Positions 33,873-40,426 of a DNA stretch of 40,426 bases are shown piece after piece; position 1 is the first letter of the stretch; each line of letters starts with the position of its first letter. The stretch covers positions 1 to 40,426 of the forward strand of contig NZ_BFFP01000023.1 of NCBI RefSeq assembly GCF_003864415.1, in the 5' to 3' direction. The position numbers and the translations under genes are program-made. The stretch comes from Ligilactobacillus salitolerans (GTDB taxonomy: Bacteria > Bacillota > Bacilli > Lactobacillales > Lactobacillaceae). The notes under the pieces are model-generated. The model saw only the letters and a program-made list of their open reading frames with translations, was not told the origin of the DNA and did not search any database.

Positions 33873-35744
33873 TTGAGCAGAATGATCCCTGAAGTGGTGA
33901 TCGATGATGTTCGTTCGCAAGTCAATATTCTGGACATTGTAGAACAATATGTCCAGATGCATCGTTCAGGCAAAAATTGGTTTGGTTTGTGTCCATTTCA
34001 TCCGGAAACTTCTGGTTCTTTTTCTGTGAATGAACAAAAACAAATTTTCACTTGTTTTTCTTGTCATCGTGGTGGTAATGTCTTTAAATTCATGATGGAG
34101 ATCGAGAATCTCGATTTTCCAGCGGCTGTGATCAGAGTCGCCGAACTTGGCAACATCAAGATCGACAGCCAGTATGCCGATGCGGTTGCCGCGGGTGAAA
34201 ATGGTGGTGCTAGTGACCAAGATAATAGTACAACTCGGACGCTCAAAGAATATCACCGTGAGGCGGCTGAATTATATCACCATATTTTGGTTAATACGCA
34301 GCTGGGTGAAAGTGCCTTAGAGTATCTGCATCAACGTGGTTTGTCCGATGATTTGATCACAGAATTTCAGTTAGGCTATGCGCCGTCGAAAAGGCTGTTG
34401 ATGCCGTTTTTTAGTGAACATCAACCGGATTATCAGTTGTTGCGCAAATCTGGACTCTTCGTTGAATCACAAGATGGTAAACTGAATGATCGTTTCACTG
34501 ACCGAGTGATGTTTCCTTTGAGAAATGCAGTGGGGCAAGTAATCGGTTTTTCAGGACGTTTGCTGGCAAAGAACGATAATAAACCCAAATATCTAAATTC
34601 ACCAGAAACTGAATTGTTTAATAAACGGGAAGTGCTTTTCAACTTTGACAAAGCCCGCGTTGAAGCGCGGCGAGAGAAAAGTATTGTTCTGTTTGAAGGT
34701 TTCATGGATGTCTTAGCGGCTTATCGGTCCGGTGTCAAAAATGGGGTCGCCTCGATGGGGACGAGTCTAACGGAACAACAAGTTTATACGCTGGCACGTG
34801 CCACCAAAAATATCAGTATTTGTTACGATGGTGATGAACCTGGGCAAAATGCTACAAAACGGGCCTTAGAATTACTGAATTCTGTAGAACGTTTTGGTTT
34901 AAGTGTGATCACGCTTCCGGAAAAACTAGACCCGGATGAATACGTTAAAAAATACGGGGCAGAAAAGTTTGCTGATCGTGTTCACCATGGTAAAACAGGG
35001 GAGCTGGATTTTTATTTCAGTTACTATCAACAAGACCGTAATTTAACTAATGAGCAAGATCAGCTGGGCTATATCGATGACGTTTTGCATGAATTAGCCC
35101 GAAGTAATGATCCAATTGAACAGGATCTATACCTGAATCGAATCGCTGAACGCTTTCAAATCACTAAAAGTAATTTGGAAACACAGCTCCGGGATGTTCG
35201 GGCTTCACTTCAAGCAGACCAACAAAAAGTCCGCCAAAAAAAAACTAATAGCAGTGTTCCAAGCAGTGTACCAGACCGTAAGTCCCAAGCTCCTGTTCAT
35301 CTGACTAGAGTTGAACAGGCTGAGCGTCTGTTGCTTTACCGCCTTTTGCATGAACATAGCATTTGGCTGAAAGTTCAGAGCTTGCCGGAGTTTAGTTTTG
35401 TCCACGAAAATTATCAAACACTGTATTTACTAGCACAGGGCTATTTTAACCAGTACCAAGAATATGATAGTGCATCTTTTTTGGATTTTGTTCAGGAAAG
35501 TGCGCTCCAACAGATCGTAGTTGCACTTGAGATGAATAATTACGCCGAACAGGCTAGTGAGATGGAGATCAATGACTGTTTACGTTTGATCTTGGAAGCT
35601 TCACCGCTTGAAGAAAAGATCCATTCCACTAACGACAAGTTAGCACATGCAAAAAGAATGAACGATCAAGACCAAGTCACACTATTAACAGTTGAATTGA
35701 TCAAACTACTACAACGTAAACAAGCAGCAATTTCAGCAATATAA
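33873..35744 (+). CDS. dnaG: DNA primase
   Basis: Makes RNA primers at the replication fork. It has 623 residues. The N-terminal CHC2 zinc finger has [11 protein letters not shown] and TCFSCHRGG. The catalytic TOPRIM domain follows, with [12 protein letters not shown] and [13 protein letters not shown], then a C-terminal helicase-interaction region (about 480-623). The start is TTG at 33873, preferred over ATG 33882 because GAGGTGAT sits 5 nt before it. rpoD follows after 13 nt. The dnaG-rpoD pairing is the classic macromolecular synthesis operon of Firmicutes. Confidence 0.97.
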   Translation: MSRMIPEVVIDDVRSQVNILDIVEQYVQMHRSGKNWFGLCPFHPETSGSFSVNEQKQIFTCFSCHRGGNVFKFMMEIENLDFPAAVIRVAELGNIKIDSQYADAVAAGENGGASDQDNSTTRTLKEYHREAAELYHHILVNTQLGESALEYLHQRGLSDDLITEFQLGYAPSKRLLMPFFSEHQPDYQLLRKSGLFVESQDGKLNDRFTDRVMFPLRNAVGQVIGFSGRLLAKNDNKPKYLNSPETELFNKREVLFNFDKARVEARREKSIVLFEGFMDVLAAYRSGVKNGVASMGTSLTEQQVYTLARATKNISICYDGDEPGQNATKRALELLNSVERFGLSVITLPEKLDPDEYVKKYGAEKFADRVHHGKTGELDFYFSYYQQDRNLTNEQDQLGYIDDVLHELARSNDPIEQDLYLNRIAERFQITKSNLETQLRDVRASLQADQQKVRQKKTNSSVPSSVPDRKSQAPVHLTRVEQAERLLLYRLLHEHSIWLKVQSLPEFSFVHENYQTLYLLAQGYFNQYQEYDSASFLDFVQESALQQIVVALEMNNYAEQASEMEINDCLRLILEASPLEEKIHSTNDKLAHAKRMNDQDQVTLLTVELIKLLQRKQAAISAI

Positions 35745-35757
35745 GGAGGATCTCACC

Positions 35758-36879
35758 TTGGCAGAAGAGAAAAAGAACACAAGCAATGTTGAAAAACAAT
35801 TTAAAAAAGAGCTTCGGAATTTAATTCATCAATATAAACCAAAAAAACAGATCAAGTATTCAACCCTATCTAAAGAATTGGTCGAACCTTACCAATTAAA
35901 TGCTGATGCAATGGACAAATTGATCGAATCAGTCGAAGACGCAGGGATCTCGGTGGTAGATGAAAAAGGCGAACCGAGCGAACATGCACTGCACGCTGCA
36001 ACCAAGCAGGCAGAAAGTGCTAAACGTGATGTTTCAGCCCCTTCCGGCGTCAAAATTAATGATCCGGTCCGGATGTACCTCAAAGAAATTGGTCGAGTTG
36101 ACCTGTTGACCGCTGATGAAGAAATTGCCTTAGCATTACGGATCGAACAAGGCGATGAATACTCTAAACAACGTTTAGCTGAGGCTAACTTACGTTTGGT
36201 TGTTTCGATTGCGAAACGCTATGTCGGACGCGGTATGTCCTTTTTGGATTTGATTCAGGAAGGAAATATGGGGCTGATGAAGGCTGTCGAAAAATTTGAT
36301 TATCGTAAAGGATTCAAATTTTCGACTTATGCAACCTGGTGGATCCGTCAAGCAATCACACGTGCAATCGCGGATCAAGCCCGGACAATCCGGATCCCAG
36401 TTCACATGGTCGAAACGATCAATAAGCTGATTCGAATCCAGCGGCAATTACTCCAAGACTTAGGCCGAGAGCCGATCCCTGAGGAAATTGGTGCAGAAAT
36501 GGACATGCCGACTGAAAAAGTCCGTGAAATTTTGAAAATTGCACAAGAACCAGTTTCTCTGGAAACGCCTATTGGTGAAGAGGATGATTCACATTTGGGC
36601 GATTTTATCGAGGATCAAGAAGCAACAAGCCCAGCAGATCACGCTGCTTTTGAATTATTAAAAGAACAGTTAGAGAGTGTCCTAGATACCTTGACTGATC
36701 GCGAAGAGAACGTCTTGCGGTTACGCTTTGGATTGGACGATGGCCGAACCAGAACGCTGGAAGAAGTCGGCAAAGTCTTTGGTGTCACTCGTGAACGGAT
36801 CCGTCAGATCGAAGCTAAGGCTTTACGTAAATTACGTCATCCTTCCAGATCAAAACAATTAAGAGACTTTTTGGATTAA
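35758..36879 (+). CDS. rpoD: RNA polymerase primary sigma factor (sigma-70/SigA)
   Basis: Housekeeping sigma factor. It has 373 residues, as in other low-GC Gram-positives, without the long insertion of proteobacterial RpoD. Region 1.1-like sequence fills the N-terminus. Region 1.2 is [17 protein letters not shown]. Region 2 has [28 protein letters not shown] and the -10 recognition helix [20 protein letters not shown]. Region 3 follows, and region 4.2 has [22 protein letters not shown]. The start is TTG, with AAGGAGG (35742-35748) just upstream. Two hairpins follow its stop codon. Confidence 0.98.
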   Translation: MAEEKKNTSNVEKQFKKELRNLIHQYKPKKQIKYSTLSKELVEPYQLNADAMDKLIESVEDAGISVVDEKGEPSEHALHAATKQAESAKRDVSAPSGVKINDPVRMYLKEIGRVDLLTADEEIALALRIEQGDEYSKQRLAEANLRLVVSIAKRYVGRGMSFLDLIQEGNMGLMKAVEKFDYRKGFKFSTYATWWIRQAITRAIADQARTIRIPVHMVETINKLIRIQRQLLQDLGREPIPEEIGAEMDMPTEKVREILKIAQEPVSLETPIGEEDDSHLGDFIEDQEATSPADHAAFELLKEQLESVLDTLTDREENVLRLRFGLDDGRTRTLEEVGKVFGVTRERIRQIEAKALRKLRHPSRSKQLRDFLD

Positions 36880-36890
36880 CAAATAAATAT

Positions 36891-36959
36891 GGCTGTTTCA
36901 GCTGAATCAGCCAGGCAGGTTTCACAACAAAGGGTCGAATGGATTTCGGCCCTTTTTTT
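36891..36959 (+). terminator. Hairpin plus terminator after rpoD
   Basis: GGCTGTTTCAG and CTGAATCAGCC (36891-36912) form an almost loopless palindrome with one mismatch. A second stem, AAGGGTCGAA (36930-36939) with TTCGGCCCTT (36945-36954) and a T run, is a good terminator. Read-through would feed trmK. Confidence 0.8.
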
Positions 36960-37053
36960 ACATATTTCAGCAAAGTTACGCTTAAATGAACTAATTATTG
37001 ATTCATTAGACTTGTTGAACAATTACTTTAGCGGTCAAGGAGAATACTTAAGA

Positions 37054-37761
37054 ATGGATGCAAATAATTTATCACAGAGACTCATGCGTGTAGCACACTA
37101 TGTGCCCCAGGGCGCGCGTTTGGCAGATATTGGCTCTGATCACGCCTATCTTCCTGTGTATCTTGCAAAAAAAGGACAGATCTCATATGCGGTTGCAGGT
37201 GAGGTCGTAGCCGGTCCATACCAGAATGCGACTAAGGTCATAGCTAATTCTCATATGGATCAAATCGTTATTCCCCGCTTAGCCGATGGTTTACAAGCTT
37301 TTTCTAAGGCTGATAAAATTGATACTGTTACTATTTGCGGGATGGGTGGGCCATTGATCGTCAGCATTTTAAATGCCGGGAAACAGCAGCTTGCTGACAG
37401 GCCGCGCTTGATTCTCCAGCCGAATGTGGGAGAAGACTCTGTCCGTCGCTGGCTCAATTCCCATGCCTATGAGATCACTGCCGAAGAGATCTTGGAAGAA
37501 AGCGGACATATCTATGAGATCATTGTGGCTTTTCCAGTAGATGCTGTTCCAAAATTAGCTGCAGAGGAAATGTTGTTTGGTCCTTTTTTGATGCGAAGTA
37601 AAGAACAAGCTTTCATAAAAAAATGGACGCGTGAATTGCACCGGGAAGAAAAAGTCCTGCATTCTCTAACTAAAGCCAAAACAGATTCAAGTGCCAGGTC
37701 AAAAATGGTGCAGGCACGGATCGATTTGATCAAGGAGATGTTAGCTGATGACAACAGTTAA
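37054..37761 (+). CDS. trmK: tRNA (adenine(22)-N1)-methyltransferase
   Basis: Methylates N1 of A22 in the D-arm of tRNA with SAM. From ATG 37054 it has 235 residues, matching the family. Motif I is ADIGSDHAYLPVYLAKKG, followed by GEVVAGPYQNA, the active-site region ICGMGGPLIV, and LQPNVGEDSVRRWL. A coiled-coil C-terminus has KKWTRELHREEKVLHSLTK. The open frame extends back to 36889, but that part overlaps the rpoD terminator. AAGGAG (37037-37042) fits ATG 37054. Its 3' end overlaps the next gene by 14 nt; the trmK-nif3 order is common. Confidence 0.94.
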   Translation: MDANNLSQRLMRVAHYVPQGARLADIGSDHAYLPVYLAKKGQISYAVAGEVVAGPYQNATKVIANSHMDQIVIPRLADGLQAFSKADKIDTVTICGMGGPLIVSILNAGKQQLADRPRLILQPNVGEDSVRRWLNSHAYEITAEEILEESGHIYEIIVAFPVDAVPKLAAEEMLFGPFLMRSKEQAFIKKWTRELHREEKVLHSLTKAKTDSSARSKMVQARIDLIKEMLADDNS

Positions 37762-38863
37762 AGATATTGTCAGTAAATTTGAAAATTTTGCGCCTCAGCA
37801 ATTGGCAGAAAAGGGAGATCCTGTAGGATTACAGCTAGGAGATTTAAATCACCCAGTTCACAAAATGCTGGTGACGCTCGATGTCCGGCCAGAAACAGTC
37901 CAAGAAGCTATTGCTAAACAGGTCGATTTTATTTTTGCACATCATCCGATGATGTTTCATCCGATCCACAGTTTTGATCTCAGCTCCCCGCAAAATCAGA
38001 TGTATGCTGAATTGATCAAACATAACATCACAGTTTACGCTGCACACACAAATTTAGATAATGCCAACGGCGGGATGAATGATTGGTTAGCTGAGTGTCT
38101 TGGACTGGTCGATTGCGAACCGCTCCTTGGACCTCAAGCAGAAAAAATCTACAAATTAGCCGTGTTTGTTCCGGAAACGGCTGCAAAACGTTTACGAACC
38201 GGTCTAGCACATGCGGGTGCAGGACAGGTCGGAAATTACTCGTCTTGTTCGTTTTCTCAAGCCGGAACTGGTCGTTTTCTGCCTGAACAAGACGCGCAGC
38301 CCTATATAGGCACAACCGGCCGTCTTGAAGAAGCAGCTGAAGAAAAAGTTGAGGTTATTTTTCCTGCGCGTAAAAAGGCTCAGGTTTTAAGCGCGATGTA
38401 TGCTAATCATCCATATGAACAGATCGTTTTTGATCTGTATCCAATTGAAGGTATGGGAGACAGCTACGGGATGGGGCGCGTTGGTCAACTAGAGAAACCG
38501 CAAACCTTGTCAGATTTTATTGAACTTTGCAAAAATGCCTTAAAAATTCCTGCCCTGCGGGTCGTAACCGATGACCTTGAGCAGACCGTACAAAGGGTGG
38601 CACTTTTAGGCGGGAGTGGTGCGAAATTTTATCCGGACGCCATAACTAAAAAAGCTGATGTTTATGTCACTGGTGATGTCAGCTATCATACAGCACATGA
38701 TATGTTGGCGAATAAGTTGAATGTGATCGACCCCGGTCATCACTTTGAATGGGTTTGTCAGCCGCGCTTGCAAGAGCTCTTTACCAGGTGGGCGAAGGAA
38801 GAAGATTGGCAGCTCACAGTGATGGCAACTGAATTAAATACTGATCCATTTATGTTTGTATAA
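37748..38863 (+). CDS. Nif3-like dinuclear metal centre protein (YqfO type)
   Basis: A 371-residue DUF34/NIF3 protein, expected to form a hexameric toroid with a two-metal site. Some members act as GTP cyclohydrolase I type 2-like enzymes, but the cellular role is unsettled. Metal-site motifs are FAHHPMMFHP, AAHTNLDNANGGMNDWLAE and the C-terminal YVTGDVSYHTAHDMLANKLNVIDPGHHFEW. A central PII-like insertion (about residues 130-235) marks the Firmicute YqfO subtype. It overlaps trmK by 14 nt, with the start codon inside trmK, so translation is probably coupled. Confidence 0.93.
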   Translation: MTTVKDIVSKFENFAPQQLAEKGDPVGLQLGDLNHPVHKMLVTLDVRPETVQEAIAKQVDFIFAHHPMMFHPIHSFDLSSPQNQMYAELIKHNITVYAAHTNLDNANGGMNDWLAECLGLVDCEPLLGPQAEKIYKLAVFVPETAAKRLRTGLAHAGAGQVGNYSSCSFSQAGTGRFLPEQDAQPYIGTTGRLEEAAEEKVEVIFPARKKAQVLSAMYANHPYEQIVFDLYPIEGMGDSYGMGRVGQLEKPQTLSDFIELCKNALKIPALRVVTDDLEQTVQRVALLGGSGAKFYPDAITKKADVYVTGDVSYHTAHDMLANKLNVIDPGHHFEWVCQPRLQELFTRWAKEEDWQLTVMATELNTDPFMFV

Positions 38864-38939
38864 CCGTACCGCGCCGGTGGGGATCTGTGAACAAAATATA
38901 CTGAAATAGAGAAATATAACTTTAAAAGGAGATTTTTTC

Positions 38940-40181
38940 ATGCCAAAATATAATGATTTAGTTCCACGCTTTTTAAAATATGTGCGTAAGGAAACACGTT
39001 CCAACGAAGAATCAACCACAAGCCCTTCAACTCATAGTCAAGTTGAATTTGCCAATGAATTAGTACTCGAATTGAACGAATTAGGTTTGTCTAATGTCCG
39101 GATCGCACCTGAGAGCAGTTATGTCTTTGCAACTTTGCCGAGCAATTTACCTGCTGGTCAAGAAGCTAAAAAAGTTGGTTTTATTTCTCATATTGATACT
39201 GCCGACTTTAACTCCCATAATGTTTCACCTCAGCTGATTGAAAATTATGATGGTCAATCTGAAATAAAACTAGGCCAAAGCGGTTATTCATTGACACCAA
39301 AGGATTTTCCTAACCTCAAACATTACAAAGGTGATGATCTGATCACCACCGATGGCACTACCTTGCTTGGTGCCGACGACAAAGCTGGAGTTGCTGAAAT
39401 CATCACAGCACTCGAATTTCTGGTCCAGCATCCCGAGATCAAACACGGCGAGATTGAAACTGGTTTCGGTCCAGATGAGGAAATTGGAACTGGTGCTGAT
39501 CATTTTGAAGTGGCTGATTTTGGTGCCGATTTGGCTTATACAGTTGATGGCGGTCCGCTTGGGGAACTTGAATATGAGACCTTTAACGCAGCTCAAGCAA
39601 CCTTAACTTTCACCGGCAAAGATGTCCATCCATCAACTGCAAAGGGCGTGATGATCAACGCTTTAAAGTTAGCGATTGAATTTGAGAATCATCTTCCAAG
39701 TGCAGAAGTCCCAGAAAAAACAGCTGACCGTCAAGGTTTCTTCCATTTACTTAGTCTAAATGGTACCGTTGATGAAGCTAAAATGACCTACATTATTCGG
39801 GATCATGATCGAGCTAAATTTGAAGAACGCAAAACATTGATCAAAAATATTGTTGCTAAGCTTAACGAACAGTTTTCTGAAGAGCGGATCCATTTGGACC
39901 TTAAAGATCAATATTACAATATGCGTGAAATAATCGAAAAAGACATGACAGTGGTTGAATTAGCTAAGCAAGCGATGGAAAACCTTGACATTCAGCCCGT
40001 GATCGAGCCTGTCCGCGGCGGGACTGACGGTTCTAAAATTTCATTTTTAGGTTTACCAACACCCAACCTTTTCGCAGGTGGTGAAAACATGCATGCTCGT
40101 TTTGAATACGTTTCGGTTCAAACGATGGAGAAAGCCACAGATGTCATTTTAGAGATCGTGCGCTTGGCAAGTGCAGAATAA
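38940..40181 (+). CDS. pepT: Peptidase T (tripeptide aminopeptidase)
   Basis: Zinc aminopeptidase of family M20 that removes the N-terminal residue from tripeptides, important for peptide use in lactic acid bacteria. It has 413 residues, the standard length. Metal and catalytic motifs are [48 protein letters not shown] and the C-terminal [22 protein letters not shown] precedes the ATG. The 76-base gap to nif3 has a TATACT -10-like box (38897-38902) without a good -35. An insertion sequence begins just past its stop codon. Confidence 0.97.
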   Translation: MPKYNDLVPRFLKYVRKETRSNEESTTSPSTHSQVEFANELVLELNELGLSNVRIAPESSYVFATLPSNLPAGQEAKKVGFISHIDTADFNSHNVSPQLIENYDGQSEIKLGQSGYSLTPKDFPNLKHYKGDDLITTDGTTLLGADDKAGVAEIITALEFLVQHPEIKHGEIETGFGPDEEIGTGADHFEVADFGADLAYTVDGGPLGELEYETFNAAQATLTFTGKDVHPSTAKGVMINALKLAIEFENHLPSAEVPEKTADRQGFFHLLSLNGTVDEAKMTYIIRDHDRAKFEERKTLIKNIVAKLNEQFSEERIHLDLKDQYYNMREIIEKDMTVVELAKQAMENLDIQPVIEPVRGGTDGSKISFLGLPTPNLFAGGENMHARFEYVSVQTMEKATDVILEIVRLASAE

Positions 40182-40262
40182 TGCGATTGAAAGAGAGGCT
40201 CTTCGTCAAGTAGTACTGATGGGGAATGATATTTAAAATTTCAAAAAATTGGTATAGCTTGA

Positions 40263-40426
40263 TCAAGCTGCCTGTTCCTGAATGGGACGGGTGGCTTTTT
40301 TGATCTCTCTGCGCATATTCATGCTTAAAAAACTGGTCTTTAATGCCAGGAGAATACGCAGGCGGAAGTTGGCAAAGTTTCTAAAGCCATAGGCAGTCTT
40401 CTTGATAACCTTGATTTTGTTGTTGG
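40263..40426 (-). CDS. ISL3-family transposase, C-terminal fragment (cut by window edge)
   Basis: Fifty-three complete codons are readable on the minus strand from the window edge to a TGA at 40265-40263. The peptide begins NNKIKVIKKTAYGFRNFANF and ends KKATRPIQEQAA. The NNKIKVIK...YGFRNFxNF stretch is the conserved C-terminal part of ISL3 transposases, next to the last catalytic Glu, which would lie just beyond the window. No internal stop is seen in the visible part. The stop codon lies inside the palindrome AGCTTGATCAAGCT (40256-40269). Confidence 0.88.
   Translation of the reverse strand, partial: NNKIKVIKKTAYGFRNFANFRLRILLALKTSFLSMNMRREIKKATRPIQEQAA
40271..40301 (+). terminator. Plus-strand terminator inside the IS end
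   Basis: CCTGTTCC (40271-40278) pairs with GGGACGGG (40284-40291) around TGAAT, followed by TGGC and six T. It points inward from pepT and lies over the 3' end of the transposase gene, so it could stop pepT transcripts from running antisense into the transposase. Confidence 0.6.

Larger units (their letters stand above)
40197..40426 (-). mobile_element. ISL3-family insertion sequence, one end (partial)
   Basis: The element end is placed at 40197, where GGCTCTTCGTCAAG begins a roughly 28-base terminal sequence ending in GATGGGG (40224). From memory this resembles ISL3-family inverted repeats. Inside, a transposase C-terminus is encoded on the minus strand up to the window edge. If ISL3-type 8-bp target duplications apply, GAAAGAGA (40189-40196) would be the left copy. 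The element lies 15 bases past the pepT stop codon, in convergent orientation to pepT. The other end is outside the window. Confidence 0.85.

Noticed and set aside
36889-37053. N-terminal extension of trmK
   Set aside because: This part of the frame runs through the rpoD terminator hairpins and lacks a ribosome binding site. The family N-terminus begins at ATG 37054.
1-40426. CRISPR array, tRNA or rRNA genes, prophage or defence island
   Set aside because: I found no regularly spaced repeats, tRNA cloverleaf sequences, rRNA, phage genes or known defence genes when reading both strands.

Overview
The window looks like core chromosome from a low-to-moderate-GC Gram-positive of the family Lactobacillaceae. 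The basis is a set of Firmicute gene blocks (pheST; mltG-udk-greA; prmA-rsmE-rel-dtd; hisS-aspS; rpsU-yqeY-phoH-ybeY-dgkA-era-recO-glyQS-dnaG-rpoD-trmK-nif3), a 235-residue TrmK, a YqfO-type Nif3 with an inserted domain, a ppsR-type regulator, three T-box leaders and strong AGGAGG-type ribosome binding sites. The genus is not assigned from sequence alone.

Layout. Bases 1-117 are the 3' end of a group II intron: domain V with a CGC triad, then domain VI with a bulged branch-point A. Next come an unrecognised 216-residue protein, a TrmH/SpoU RNA methyltransferase, an HD-domain protein and an HxlR/DUF24 regulator. A Phe T-box then controls pheS-pheT. mltG, udk and greA follow, then a nitroreductase. 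A two-gene minus-strand unit (nucleoside hydrolase, small membrane protein) interrupts the plus strand. prmA-rsmE, a small membrane protein, then rel-dtd-HAD phosphatase follow, facing a minus-strand cell-wall amidase. A second T-box with overlapping Asp and His codons precedes hisS-aspS. yitT and a CDP-glycerol glycerophosphotransferase face ppsR on the minus strand. rpsU and yqeY are followed by a structured stretch of about 490 bases with no gene, then phoH-ybeY-dgkA-era-recO. A Gly T-box controls glyQ-glyS. The dnaG-rpoD-trmK-nif3 block follows, then pepT. Sixteen bases past pepT the terminal repeat of an ISL3-type insertion sequence begins, and the window ends inside its transposase.

How the genes work together. 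Most genes serve translation and its quality control: four aminoacyl-tRNA synthetases, rRNA/tRNA/ribosomal-protein methyltransferases, YbeY, Era, S21, D-aminoacyl-tRNA deacylase and Rel. Others serve replication and transcription start (DnaG, RpoD, GreA), RNA and DNA maintenance (PhoH, RecO), and envelope building (MltG, amidase, undecaprenol kinase, teichoic-acid-type transferase). T-box attenuation ties the synthetase operons to uncharged tRNA, while Rel makes the stringent alarmone in response to the same stress.

I see no CRISPR array, tRNA, rRNA, prophage or defence island. The more unusual items are the intron end, the two-codon T-box, several operator-like inverted repeats at promoters, the structured gap before phoH, and the fact that both window ends lie in mobile elements.
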